DNA of 64,000 nucleotides from NCBI RefSeq assembly GCF_014650595.1, contig NZ_BMVG01000010.1, positions 124,001-188,000 of the forward strand, given 5' to 3'. This document shows, in pieces, positions 16,701-24,300 of this stretch; within the stretch, counting starts at the first letter, position 1; every line of letters begins with the position of its first letter. Both the position numbers and the translations under genes were made by a program. Under the pieces are notes generated by a model that had not been told where the DNA came from, searched no databases, and was given only the letters and a program-made list of their open reading frames with translations. This DNA is from Streptomyces alanosinicus (GTDB taxonomy: Bacteria > Actinomycetota > Actinomycetes > Streptomycetales > Streptomycetaceae).

Positions 16701-17174
16701 GACACCCACCGGCAGGCCTACGGCGACACCAGCGTCCTGGACAGCAAGGCCTTCTTCTACGGCCTGCGCCAGGCCAAGGAGTACGCCGTCGACCTGGAGC
16801 CCGGCGTCCGGCTGCTGATCGAACTGCAGGCGATCGGCGAGGCCGACGAACGCGGTATGCGCACCGTGATGTCCACGCTCAACGGCCAGTTGCGCCCCAT
16901 CCAGGTCCGCGACCGGGCCGCGGCCTCGGACGTCCCGGTGACGGAGAAGGCCGACCGCGCCAACCCCGGCCATGTACCGGCGCCGTTCGCCGGCGTGGTG
17001 ACCCTGGCGGTGGCCGAGGGCGACGAGGTCGCCGCCGGTGCCACCGTCGCCACGATCGAGGCGATGAAGATGGAAGCCACCATCACCGCCCCCAAGGCGG
17101 GCCGCGTGTCCCGGCTGGCCATCAACCGCATCCAACAGGTCGAGGGCGGCGACCTCCTGGTCGAACTGACCTGA
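13800..17174 (+). CDS. pyc: Pyruvate carboxylase
   Basis: A full-length 1124-residue biotin enzyme converting pyruvate, bicarbonate and ATP to oxaloacetate, the main anaplerotic reaction feeding the TCA cycle. Domain order: biotin carboxylase (FRKVLVANRGEIAIRAFRA at the start; ATP-grasp glycine loop KAVAGGGGRGMR near residue 165; FIEMNPRIQVEHTVTEE near 290), carboxyltransferase (GVTDTTFRDAHQSLLATR near 525, HTHDTAGGQLATY near 740), and a C-terminal biotinyl domain with EAMKMEA, where Lys1090 is the biotinylated residue. All signature motifs are intact. ATG 13800 follows GAAGGG and CAGG elements. It stands alone, and the convergent beta-propeller gene ends 45 bases after its stop. Confidence 0.97.
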   Translation: MFRKVLVANRGEIAIRAFRAGYELGARTVAVFPHEDRNSLHRQKADEAYEIGEPGHPVRAYLSVEEIVGAARRAGADAVYPGYGFLSENPELARACEEAGITFVGPSAATLELTGNKARAVAAARAAGVPVLGSSQPSTDVDELVRAAEEIGFPVFVKAVAGGGGRGMRRVEDPAQLRESIEAASREAASAFGDPTVFLEKAVVDPRHIEVQILADGAGNVIHLYERDCSLQRRHQKVIELAPAPNLDPELRDRICADAVRFAREIGYRNAGTVEFLLDPAGNHVFIEMNPRIQVEHTVTEEVTDVDLVQAQLRIAAGETLADLGLAQDTITLRGAALQCRITTEDPANGFRPDTGRISAYRSPGGSGIRLDGGTTHAGTEISAHFDSMLVKLTCRGRDFRAAVGRARRAVAEFRIRGVATNIPFLQAVLDDADFQAGRVTTSFIEQRPHLLTARTSADRGTKLLTYLADVTVNKPHGGRPDLLDPLTKLPSLPAGEPPAGSRQLLVDLGPEGFARRLRESPTLGVTDTTFRDAHQSLLATRVRTKDLLAVAPVVARTLPQLLSLECWGGATYDVALRFLAEDPWERLAALREAVPNICLQMLLRGRNTVGYTPYPTEVTDVFVQEAAATGIDIFRIFDALNDVGQMRPAIEAVRETGTAIAEVALCYTADLGDPAERLYTLDYYLRLAEQIVEAGAHVIAVKDMAGLLRAPAAAKLVSALRREFDLPVHLHTHDTAGGQLATYLAAIQAGADAVDGAVASMAGTTSQPSLSALVAATDHSDRPTGLDLQAVGDLEPYWEGVRKVYAPFEAGLASPTGRVYHHEIPGGQLSNLRTQAVALGLGDRFEDIEAMYAAADRILGRLVKVTPSSKVVGDLALHLVGAGVSPENFEETPDKFDIPDSVIGFLRGELGTPPGGWPEPFRTKALKGRAAAKPAPELSAEDREGLAKDPRSTLNRLLFPGPTREFDTHRQAYGDTSVLDSKAFFYGLRQAKEYAVDLEPGVRLLIELQAIGEADERGMRTVMSTLNGQLRPIQVRDRAAASDVPVTEKADRANPGHVPAPFAGVVTLAVAEGDEVAAGATVATIEAMKMEATITAPKAGRVSRLAINRIQQVEGGDLLVELT

Positions 17175-17219
17175 GCCCGGCGCGACCGGCCACGACGCAC
17201 CCGCGGACGGCTGACCGCG

Positions 17220-18176
17220 TCACCGGAGTCGCGCGAGCACCAGATTCGGATCCCGCTGCGTGAAGTACGCCGCGCTCGTCACGTACACGGTGCCGCCGCC
17301 GACGGCCACGGACGTCGGGTTGGACAGCCCGTTGCGACCGGAGAGCAGCGCCGTGGAGCGTCCGTTCGGCCGCACGAGAAGAAGCGCGTCGGTGGTGCTC
17401 GTGGCGGCCAGCACGGTCGTTCCGGTGCCGGGGAAGGCGAAGTCGTCGATGCCGTCCAGCCCGGTGGCCCGTGTCTCGATCGGGCCGGCGGTGCCGTCCG
17501 CGCGGACGGGGACGCGCAGCAGCGCGCCGCGGTCGGTGTTGGACACCCATACGGCGTCGCGGCGGACCTTGATGCCGTTGGCGCCGAAGCCGCGGGCGGG
17601 TTCCGGGAGCGGATCGAGGGCCGCGCCCTTCGCCCAGGCCGTGGCGGGGCCGCCCTGTTGCGGGATGCGCCAGATCGTGCCGAGGACCGAGTCGGCGGCG
17701 TAGAGGACGCCGCCGTGTTCGTCGAGAGCCAGACCGTCGGGGAACCCGGTCGGGGGCAACTCGGTGATCTGCTCGGGCGCCTCGCCGGGGACGAGGCGCC
17801 AGATGCCGGTCTTCCTGGTGCCGGTGGCGTAGCCGACGTACAGCGTGCCGTCGTGTGCGCGGGCGATTCCGGTGACGATGGCGCTGTGGACCAGCGGGTT
17901 GGCGGGGTTGGGCACGTCCGGCAGGGTCACGAGGATCCGTGTGCCGCCGTCCGGGGCGACATGGGCGACCTGACGGGCGAAGGCGAAGGTCAGGTCGGCG
18001 GAGCCGTCCGCTTCGAGCGCGATGTTCTCGGGGGTCTGACCGGCGTTCAGCGCGAAGTGGGCGACGATGTGTGCGTCGCCGACGTGGGGCTCCTGGCCGG
18101 CGGCCGGAGCCGCCGCGAGCAGGCCGAGCGCGAGCACGGCTGTGGCGGCACCGGCCAGGCGGTGGAGTCGGGGCAT
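17220..18176 (-). CDS. Secreted six-bladed beta-propeller protein (SMP-30/NHL-like)
   Basis: A 318-residue exported protein. A signal peptide (PRLHRLAGAATAVLALGLLAAAPAAGQ) is followed by strand repeats of the SMP-30/gluconolactonase/NHL type: GIARAHDGTLYVGYATG, FPDGLALDEHGGVLYAADSVLGTIWRI, GANGIKVRRDAVWVSNTDRG, GIDDFAFPGTGTTVLAATSTTD and NPTSVAVGGGTVYVTSAAY. Each matches one propeller blade. No catalytic assignment is possible; lactone hydrolysis or a binding role are both conceivable. ATG 18176 is used, with GAGAGG 4 bases upstream, because it starts immediately before the signal peptide. It is convergent with pyc. Confidence 0.85.
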   Translation of the reverse strand: MPRLHRLAGAATAVLALGLLAAAPAAGQEPHVGDAHIVAHFALNAGQTPENIALEADGSADLTFAFARQVAHVAPDGGTRILVTLPDVPNPANPLVHSAIVTGIARAHDGTLYVGYATGTRKTGIWRLVPGEAPEQITELPPTGFPDGLALDEHGGVLYAADSVLGTIWRIPQQGGPATAWAKGAALDPLPEPARGFGANGIKVRRDAVWVSNTDRGALLRVPVRADGTAGPIETRATGLDGIDDFAFPGTGTTVLAATSTTDALLLVRPNGRSTALLSGRNGLSNPTSVAVGGGTVYVTSAAYFTQRDPNLVLARLR

Positions 18177-18356
18177 GTGACCTCTCTTCGGACGGCGCAC
18201 GCGGCGCCGCGGACAGGGTCACACCAAGATGAGGGCGCAGGGGCCGCCGATCCGGGGAGCCGGGGCGGAAGATCGCCCGAGTGGACCACCGGCCGGGGCC
18301 GGTGGCGGGGTGCCCGGCTGTCGGTCCCGCAGCGGAGCTGTCCGTCAGAGGAGCTG

Positions 18357-18821
18357 TCAGTCCCAGAGAGGGTAGGTCATGACCTGCTTGAACGTGTCCG
18401 GCCTGGCGTTGGTGTAGGTCAGGCTGATGTTGGCGAACCGCTCGAAGGACGGATGCCGCTGCCACGTCTTCTGTCCGCTGAGCCGGATGACGACCGGGTA
18501 GGCGTGGAACGTCCCGGCCGCGCAGTACGGCTTGCAGTCGTTGACCATGTTCAGACCGAAGGCCTGCGCACCGTCCGGGCCCCACTGGGTCCAGTGCAGG
18601 TCGACCAGCCGGCTGTTGCCGTCGCCGCACGCCAGAATGAAGTCCTCCGGGCGGACGTTGCGATGGAAGAAGCAGTCGACGAGCACCGTGTGTGTCTGAG
18701 CGGCCTTGACAGGTGTGGTGGTCGCGGTCGGCGGACTGGCCGCCGCTGTCGTCGTCATCGCCGCTGTCAGCAAGGTGCCCGCTGCCAGGGTGACCGCCGT
18801 TCCCATCACTGATCCGCGCAT
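18357..18821 (-). CDS. Small secreted protein with four cysteines
   Basis: A 154-residue exported protein. The signal peptide spans RGSVMGTAVTLAAGTLLTAAMTTTAAAS. The mature protein has cysteines in VDCFFHRNV, ILACGDGN and NDCKPYCAAG, suggesting two disulfides, and the segments VRPEDFILACGDGNSRLVDLHWTQWG and ANISLTYTNARPD. This pattern is common in small streptomycete exoproteins of unknown function. GGGAG lies 5 bases upstream of ATG 18821, which fixes the start better than the upstream ATG 18833. The gene sits among secreted glycan-active enzymes, but nothing ties it to them directly. Confidence 0.75.
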   Translation of the reverse strand: MRGSVMGTAVTLAAGTLLTAAMTTTAAASPPTATTTPVKAAQTHTVLVDCFFHRNVRPEDFILACGDGNSRLVDLHWTQWGPDGAQAFGLNMVNDCKPYCAAGTFHAYPVVIRLSGQKTWQRHPSFERFANISLTYTNARPDTFKQVMTYPLWD

Positions 18822-18915
18822 GGTCGCTCCCACCGTTTGTGCTGTGTCCGACCGCGTTCACCTGACGCTACGACCCTACGCCCGATTGCACCAGTCGCGC
18901 AGGTCGGACCGCGTG

Positions 18916-19692
18916 TCAGCCATGTTTGACGGTCAGGCCGTAGAACGCGACACGGGCGCCGTTCGTGGTGCTGTCCGAGGAGGACTGGTTGTAGGAGCCG
19001 GCCTTGAAGTACTGCTTGTACTGCTTGAAGGACGACGGGATGCCGTAGTGGGTGACGGTGCCGTTGACGGTCAGATCGATGGTGTTGCCGCCGGAGACGG
19101 CGATGCTGTAGCTCCAGGTCTTGCCGGTCGGCACATGCCCCACGGTGTGCGGAGTCTGGCCGCCGGACGGCGAGTTCTCCGTGCCGAGGACGATGTCACC
19201 GTTCGCGTGGTAGTACAGCTCCAGCAGCGGCTTGGTGGAGGAGCCGCCGCTGCCGAGGTGGATCTGCCCGACGCACACGTTCTTCGTCACGGACACCACG
19301 CGCAGGGTCGCGCTCATCCTGTGCGCGCCGGACAGCGCCCAGTCGGCGGGGCTGCCGTCGCGGTTCATCTCGCGCAGCTCGGAGCGGGCGTAGTCGGAGT
19401 TCGGCGTGGTGACGCCTTTCTCCGGTGCCCAGAAGGTCATCGCCCCGTCGTGGGTGTCGGTGTAGAAGTACGCGTCCTGGTAGCCGTTCGCGCCCCGCAG
19501 CCGGGACGACGGGATGGTGGTCGGGCTGCCGGGGGAGCCGACGGGCTCCTGCAGCTCCCACACGGACAGGTCGAAGGTGCCGCCGGGGGCGGTATGCGGG
19601 TGGGCGGCGAGGGCGCTGGGGCTGCCGAGCAGGAAGAGGGCGAAGGCGAGGCCCGCGGCCGTCGGCAGTGCGAGGAGCCGGGTTCGGGTCAT
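18916..19692 (-). CDS. Secreted alginate lyase, polysaccharide lyase family 7
   Basis: A 258-residue exported lyase. After a signal peptide (residues 1-30) the PL7 jelly-roll shows all three family motifs: RSELRE at residues 103-108, QIHLGSG near 144 and YFKAGSYNQSS near 230, containing the catalytic Arg, Gln/His and Tyr. It should cleave alginate by beta-elimination in the medium. QIH rather than QVH is usually linked to activity on guluronate-containing substrate; that is family knowledge, not shown here. ATG 19692 follows AAGGGA by 6 bases. It has its own promoter and operator-like palindromes in the 126-base gap after the chitinase gene, so it is separately regulated. Confidence 0.92.
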   Translation of the reverse strand: MTRTRLLALPTAAGLAFALFLLGSPSALAAHPHTAPGGTFDLSVWELQEPVGSPGSPTTIPSSRLRGANGYQDAYFYTDTHDGAMTFWAPEKGVTTPNSDYARSELREMNRDGSPADWALSGAHRMSATLRVVSVTKNVCVGQIHLGSGGSSTKPLLELYYHANGDIVLGTENSPSGGQTPHTVGHVPTGKTWSYSIAVSGGNTIDLTVNGTVTHYGIPSSFKQYKQYFKAGSYNQSSSDSTTNGARVAFYGLTVKHG

Positions 19693-19732
19693 GGGGGGTC
19701 CCTTCGTCGGACCGGATGTCGGACCGGCGGAT

Positions 19733-19759
19733 GCGTTCAACATGCTGAACGCTGAACGC
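19733..19759 (-). promoter_or_regulatory. Palindromic operator plus extra half-site upstream of alginate lyase
   Basis: GCGTTCA (19733-19739), a 6-base spacer and TGAACGC (19746-19752) form a perfect 7-bp inverted repeat, followed at once by a third copy TGAACGC (19753-19759). It lies about 40 bases upstream of the lyase start and just downstream of the predicted transcription start, a position suited to a repressor. Confidence 0.6.
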
Positions 19760-19784
19760 ATCCTTGGTCGTTCGGTGACCCGAG

Positions 19785-19813
19785 AAGCTAGAGGTCTGAA
19801 CCAGACACGTCAA
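19785..19813 (-). promoter_or_regulatory. Alginate lyase promoter with spacer palindrome
   Basis: On the minus strand TTGACG (19808-19813) and TAGCTT (19785-19790) are separated by exactly 17 bases, a good vegetative-type promoter. The spacer contains GTCTG-AAC-CAGAC (19794-19806), a second operator-like inverted repeat. The -35 begins 13 bases before the end of the gap, next to the chitinase stop. Confidence 0.65.
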
Positions 19814-19818
19814 GAGGT

Positions 19819-21033
19819 TCAGCAGGCGCCCTCGTCCTGCCACGGCCCCCACTGCGAGGCGCCGGGCGCCTCGTTCTGGGTCCACCACTTGGCCTTCCAG
19901 TTGTGGTTCGCGTACGAGGCCTCGTCGCCGCCCGTGTACACCGCCGAGGCGCTCCAGGCGGTCTTGCAGGAGGTGGGGGTGGGTGTCGGCGTCGGAGTGG
20001 GGGTCGGCGTCGTGGTCGGCGGGGTCACTCCGGCGAACCGCACGGAGTACTTGGCGAAGTCCCAGGAGGTCTGTGCCACGCTGGAGCACGTCCCGGATGT
20101 GCGGCCCCCGTTGTCGGGCGGGCTGCACTGCCGGTCGCGGTTCAGGGACCAGAACGTGAACCGGTCCATGTTGTGGCTCGTCGCGTAGTCCAGCACGGTC
20201 TGGAAGTCCGCCTGGCTGAAGTACTCGCCCGAGTCGCTGCGGCCGTTCATGCCGGAGAAGCCCTCGTGGGCGTAGGCGGTCGCCTGGTCCCAGCCGAAGG
20301 TCGACTGCAGGATCGAGTTGAAGTTGGTCAGGGCGCTGGTCTGGCTCGCCGCGCCGTTGAAGCCGCCGTCGAACGGCATGATGGAGAAGTTGTTCGGCGT
20401 GAAGCCTTGGGACTTGGCCTCCAGCAGCATCTGCTTGCCGAACCAGCCGGTGCCGTCCGCGGTGCCGGCCGTCGTCACGGAGACGTACAGCCCGGGGTTG
20501 TTCTGCTGGAGGATCTTGGCCGCGCCGATCTCGTTGTGGATCGCCGCGGTGTTCTCGTACTCCGGCTCCTCCAGGTCGAAGTCGATGGCGTGCAGCCCGT
20601 ACTTGGTGATGACCTGCTGGTAGGCCGCCGCCGTGGACGCGGCGTCCGCGCAGGCCTGGCCGAGCTTCGTGCCGCCGTAGCCGCCGATGGAGACCGACAC
20701 GTCGCCGCCCTTGGCGCGGATGGTGTTGATCACCGACTGCACGGCCGTGTCCGAGCCGACGGGGGCGGTGCCGCCCCAGGTCGGCGAGCAGCCGCCGCCG
20801 TCGGGGGCGAGGACGAAGGCCAGCTGGAAGGCCTTGAGGCCGGTGGCGTCCATGATGGCGGCCGGGTCCGGCGGGTCGTTGTCCAGCGGCATCAGATAGG
20901 GGGCGGCGGCGTACCACCGGTTGCCGAGCGCGGTGGTCGCGCCCGAGGCGTTGCTCGCGACGAGCGCCGTGGTGCCGGCGGCGGCGAGCGTGACGGCGGC
21001 CGCCGCGCCCAGACATGCCCGAAGACGTCTCAC
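19819..21033 (-). CDS. Secreted GH18 chitinase with C-terminal chitin-binding module
   Basis: A 404-residue exocellular chitinase. The signal peptide (RRLRACLGAAAAVTLAAAGTTALVASNASG) leads to a GH18 barrel with SVSIGGYGG near residue 115 and the catalytic motif DFDLE at 151-155, Glu155 being the acid. A threonine-proline linker (TPTPTPTPTPT) joins a CBM5/12-type module with WSASAVYTGGDEASYANHNWKAKWWTQNEAPG. It hydrolyses chitin or related beta-1,4-GlcNAc polymers. GTG 21033 is chosen because GGAGG lies 6 bases upstream. Two perfect 13-bp direct repeats in the promoter region match the arrangement known from carbon-controlled Streptomyces chitinase promoters. Confidence 0.92.
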   Translation of the reverse strand: MRRLRACLGAAAAVTLAAAGTTALVASNASGATTALGNRWYAAAPYLMPLDNDPPDPAAIMDATGLKAFQLAFVLAPDGGGCSPTWGGTAPVGSDTAVQSVINTIRAKGGDVSVSIGGYGGTKLGQACADAASTAAAYQQVITKYGLHAIDFDLEEPEYENTAAIHNEIGAAKILQQNNPGLYVSVTTAGTADGTGWFGKQMLLEAKSQGFTPNNFSIMPFDGGFNGAASQTSALTNFNSILQSTFGWDQATAYAHEGFSGMNGRSDSGEYFSQADFQTVLDYATSHNMDRFTFWSLNRDRQCSPPDNGGRTSGTCSSVAQTSWDFAKYSVRFAGVTPPTTTPTPTPTPTPTPTSCKTAWSASAVYTGGDEASYANHNWKAKWWTQNEAPGASQWGPWQDEGAC

Positions 21034-21131
21034 TGCGTGCCTCCAGAGGGTGGGGGTGGGGAGTCCCCGCGATGAGGTCCCTGTCGCGGGGAGCCCCACC
21101 CTCCGGGAGGTGTTGCGGTCACGTCAATAAG

Positions 21132-21166
21132 TTGGACTAGACCAGCGGCCTCTTTGGACTAGACCA
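21132..21166 (-). promoter_or_regulatory. Pair of direct repeats, chitinase promoter element
   Basis: TTGGACTAGACCA occurs twice without mismatch, at 21132-21144 and 21154-21166, a 22-base period (two helical turns), about 100-130 bases upstream of the chitinase start. Streptomyces chitinase promoters are known to carry paired 12-bp direct repeats that mediate chitin induction and glucose repression; this is the same architecture. Confidence 0.8.
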
Positions 21167-21176
21167 TGCGATTCCT

Positions 21177-23825
21177 TTACCTCTCGTCGACCAGGCGCAC
21201 GGTGAAGCCCCGGTCCAGTGACAGCCCCGGTGTGGTGACGGTCGTGACATGGGTGCCGGCGTCGTACGACCAGGCGGAGGCGGGCAACAGGCGGCCGTCG
21301 AGGAGCACCTGACGGGGCGCCGGGTCGCCGTGCACGGTGAACCGGTAGGCGCGGGAGTCCGCCTTGCCGGCGTAGTCCCCCTTGCTCGCGCCCACCGACA
21401 CGGTCGTCCCGGAGCCGTCTGCCCGCATCGACACCCGCTGGGTGGCGGCGGCGCCCTTGCCGAAGTCACGGGTCACCCCGTCGTCCTCGTACAGGGTGTA
21501 ACGGCTCGTGCCGTGGGCCGCCGGATACAGGTCCCAGTCCAGCTCATGCCGGTCCCGGGTCTGCCAACTCGTCGTTCCCTTCGGCCACATGGGCACGATC
21601 GCGCCCTCGCGCACGAACAGCGGAAGCGTGTCGAGCGGGGCGTGATAGCCGTTGATCGTGGTCGGTCCCCGGTAGGTGCGGCCGGTCCGGTAGTCGGTCC
21701 AGGTGCCCTTCGGCAGATAGATGCCGTCCCGGGTGTCGGAGCCCTGGTAGACAGGGGCGACGAGGAAGTCGGGCCCGGACAGGAACTCGTACTTCGCCTG
21801 GTCCGTGAGGGTGCCCGGGTCGTCCGGGTACTCCAGCCACAGCGGACGCACCGCGCCCACCCCGGTCTTCGCCGCCTCGGCGGACAGCGTGTACATGTAC
21901 GGCAGCAGCCGCTCCTTCAGCTGCAGATAGGTGCGGTTGACCGAGGTGTACGGCTCCCCGTCCAGCCAGGGCTGCTGGTCGGCGGGCTTGCCGGTGGTCA
22001 GGTCGCTGGCCCAGCCGTCCATGGTCATGATGGCCGGCAGGAACGCCTTCCACTGGAGGTCGCGGGTGTACATCTTCGGGTCGTGGCGGTAGATGCTGCC
22101 CACGTCACCGGTGTTGTAGGCGATACCGGACATGGTCGCCCCGGCGTAGGTCGGGATCTGCCAGCGGAGGTAGTCCCAGGACAGCTTCTGGTCGCCGCTC
22201 CACAGCACCCCGCAGCGCTGGGCGCCCGCCCAGGACACCGGAAGCCACACGAAACCGCGTGCGTCGCTGTTGTCCTCGATCCCCTTCTTGGCGGCGTCGC
22301 ACGCGTCCAGTGCGAACTTGTAGCCGTTGCCGACCCAGGCCACGTCCAGCTTGGCCACCCGCTGGCCCGCCCTGACCTGGTCGGCGAGCTTGTCGATGCC
22401 GTCCTGGGTCCACAGGCCGAGCCGGGCGTGATGGTCCTCAAGTCCCTTGGCCGTCTGCTCCAGGTTCTCGTAGCCGCAGCCGTAGCCGTCGTTGACCAGC
22501 ATCCAGCCGAGCGGCATCTGGTGCTCGGTGTACCCGTCGGCGACCTTCAGTGCGTCCAGGGTGTGCCGCTCGCCCCGGTTGGCGTTGTGCAGATAGCAGT
22601 CGGAGTCGCCGGGTTCGAGGCCGTACACCGGAGGCATGAACGGCTTGCCGGTCAACGCCGTGTATTTACCGATCACTTGCTTGGCGTCACCGAGGAAGTA
22701 GTACGCGTCCAGGCGCCGTTCCTGCTGGCCGGTGGTCACCGGCGTGCCGAAGGTGTACACGCCCGGCGCGAAGGTGTTGCGGAAGACGCCGTAGCCCGCG
22801 CTGGAGAGGTAGAACGGCTGGGAGTTGTTGTAGCCGCCCTCGTCCCAGTCGAAGCTGTTGGACACATACATGGTCTGTCCGCGGTGCGAGAAGCTGCCGT
22901 TCTGCTCGCCGCCGCCGAAGAACTGCTCGTCGGCGCCGCGCGTGAGGCTCTGCCGCATGCCGCCGGTCGACCAGCGCAGCGGTTTGTCCTCCTGCCAGAT
23001 CCGGGTGCGGTTGTCGGGTCTGTACAGCCCGAAGCGCAGCGGCTTCTTGTAGACGCGCAGCACGGCCTGCGGGGAGCGGATGCCGTAGTAGTCACCCGCG
23101 TCGAAGGACGAGGTGTGCCGCTCCACGGCGGGCTGCCTGCGGACGATCGCGGTGCCCGCGGGATCGCTGAGCGAGCCGGACGGGTCGGCCTGGAGCCGCA
23201 GTTGACCACCCGTCAGGAAGTCGGCGCGCGCGGTCAGCCGTCCGGCGCCGATGGTGTAGGTGCCGTCGCCGCCCGAGAACGACGTGAGATCGCCGACGTC
23301 CGTGGTGGCGGGCAGATACGCGGTGCCCGTGAAGGAGTTGTCGTGCACGTCGTACGGCACGACCAGCACGTGGTACGTCCCCGACGCCCGCGGGATCACC
23401 GTGGCCTCCGGGTCGGCGGTGCCCGCGCTGGAGGCCACCTGCCTGCCGTGGTCGTCGTACACGTACAGGTCGAAGTCGTCGGAGGGCTTCTCCCATGTGA
23501 CTGACAGGGGTACGCCGCCCTCGGGATTGTCGTCCCAGTAGCCGTCCGGCACCGAGACGGTCAGGTCGAAGCGGTCACAGACCTTGTTGTCCGGGTCGGC
23601 GCCGGCGTCGGGGCAGCTCTCGGTGCCCCCGCCGGTGCCCTTGGCGTAGGCCGGGCTCTGCCAGCTGACGCTGCCGTGGGCGGGGTCGAGTACGGCGCCG
23701 GGGGTGGTGGCGGCCTGGGCGGCCGCCGGGGCGGTGAGCACGGTCGCCGCCAGGGCGGTCGCCAGCCCCAGCGGTATCCAGGCCGGCCATGGCACCCGGC
23801 GGCGCGGTCTTCGCGGTCTTTGCAC
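21177..23825 (-). CDS. Secreted GH31 family alpha-glycosidase
   Basis: An 882-residue exported enzyme. A signal peptide (RRVPWPAWIPLGLATALAATVLTAPAAAQA) is followed by an N-terminal beta-sandwich extension of about 140 residues (YWDDNPEGGVPLSVTWEKPSDDFDLYVYD), a GH31 N-terminal domain, the barrel, and C-terminal sandwich domains. The nucleophile region reads RVAKLDVAWVGNGY (Asp494) instead of the glucosidase-type WxDMNE, and the acid/base is probably in WSGDQKLSWDYLRW. This points to a GH31 subgroup other than classic alpha-glucosidase, perhaps alpha-galactosidase or N-acetylgalactosaminidase-like; specificity is unresolved. GTG 23825 is supported by GAGGGGAG 10 bases upstream. It lies directly upstream of the chitinase on the same strand. 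Confidence 0.88.
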   Translation of the reverse strand: MQRPRRPRRRVPWPAWIPLGLATALAATVLTAPAAAQAATTPGAVLDPAHGSVSWQSPAYAKGTGGGTESCPDAGADPDNKVCDRFDLTVSVPDGYWDDNPEGGVPLSVTWEKPSDDFDLYVYDDHGRQVASSAGTADPEATVIPRASGTYHVLVVPYDVHDNSFTGTAYLPATTDVGDLTSFSGGDGTYTIGAGRLTARADFLTGGQLRLQADPSGSLSDPAGTAIVRRQPAVERHTSSFDAGDYYGIRSPQAVLRVYKKPLRFGLYRPDNRTRIWQEDKPLRWSTGGMRQSLTRGADEQFFGGGEQNGSFSHRGQTMYVSNSFDWDEGGYNNSQPFYLSSAGYGVFRNTFAPGVYTFGTPVTTGQQERRLDAYYFLGDAKQVIGKYTALTGKPFMPPVYGLEPGDSDCYLHNANRGERHTLDALKVADGYTEHQMPLGWMLVNDGYGCGYENLEQTAKGLEDHHARLGLWTQDGIDKLADQVRAGQRVAKLDVAWVGNGYKFALDACDAAKKGIEDNSDARGFVWLPVSWAGAQRCGVLWSGDQKLSWDYLRWQIPTYAGATMSGIAYNTGDVGSIYRHDPKMYTRDLQWKAFLPAIMTMDGWASDLTTGKPADQQPWLDGEPYTSVNRTYLQLKERLLPYMYTLSAEAAKTGVGAVRPLWLEYPDDPGTLTDQAKYEFLSGPDFLVAPVYQGSDTRDGIYLPKGTWTDYRTGRTYRGPTTINGYHAPLDTLPLFVREGAIVPMWPKGTTSWQTRDRHELDWDLYPAAHGTSRYTLYEDDGVTRDFGKGAAATQRVSMRADGSGTTVSVGASKGDYAGKADSRAYRFTVHGDPAPRQVLLDGRLLPASAWSYDAGTHVTTVTTPGLSLDRGFTVRLVDER

Positions 23826-23901
23826 GGCGGAACAGCTCCCCTCGCAGCACTGCGGACTGACTGTTCTTGCGATTGATTCCTGCGGTTGATGCTCGGATGC
23901 G

Positions 23902-23968
23902 CTTGAAAAGAGCTTCAATCGAGCAACTTCACGCACGAAGACTCGGGGCTGGCGCAGGTTCATGTCAA
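23902..23968 (-). promoter_or_regulatory. Possible promoter and operator for GH31 gene
   Basis: On the minus strand a consensus -35 TTGACA lies at 23963-23968, with no convincing -10. An inverted repeat TTGAA (23903-23907) and TTCAA (23914-23918) with a 6-base spacer lies between it and the gene, as expected of a LacI-type sugar regulator site. The evidence is weak. Confidence 0.35.
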
Positions 23969-24028
23969 GAGCGGGGGGTGCGCGCGGCTGAGGCGACCAG
24001 GTCAGGGGGGATCAGCGCCGGTCGGTCG

Positions 24029-24244
24029 TCAATCCCGCGACGGCTCCCGCAGCTTGGCCAGGGTCAGTACGTCGCCCCCGATGCCCCAGCCGCCGTCGGC
24101 GACCTCCTCGATCAGGACCATCGTGGTGGCGCGGGCCCGCTCGCCGTAGATCTCGACGTACAACTCGGTGGTGCGGGTGACGATCAGCTCCTTCTGCTCG
24201 TCGTCCAGGGTTCCGGCGGGGACCTTGAAGTTCGCGAACGGCAT
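24029..24244 (-). CDS. 4-oxalocrotonate tautomerase family protein
   Basis: A 71-residue tautomerase-superfamily subunit. It begins MPFANFKVPAGTL, so after Met removal Pro becomes the N-terminal catalytic base, the hallmark of the family. The middle KELIVTRTTELYVEIYGERARATTMVLIEEV matches the helix and second strand of 4-OT-like proteins. These enzymes form hexamers or related oligomers and tautomerise enol/keto acids; the substrate is unknown. The SDR gene starts upstream on the same strand, its stop 56 bases away, so both are probably one transcript controlled by the divergent XRE regulator. Confidence 0.88.
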   Translation of the reverse strand: MPFANFKVPAGTLDDEQKELIVTRTTELYVEIYGERARATTMVLIEEVADGGWGIGGDVLTLAKLREPSRD

Positions 24245-24300
24245 GGATGTGCTCCTTCGGTGATGGTGTGTCAGATATTGCGATGTGGCCCGGCAGCGGC

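Noticed and set aside
13914..17135. A 1073-codon antisense frame opposite pyruvate carboxylase, and similar long frames opposite 821-2884, 36638-38443 and 60419-62245
   Set aside because: GC-rich DNA with G/C third positions leaves antisense frames open; the translations are low-complexity Arg/Gly/Val/Asp strings without family motifs or ribosome sites.
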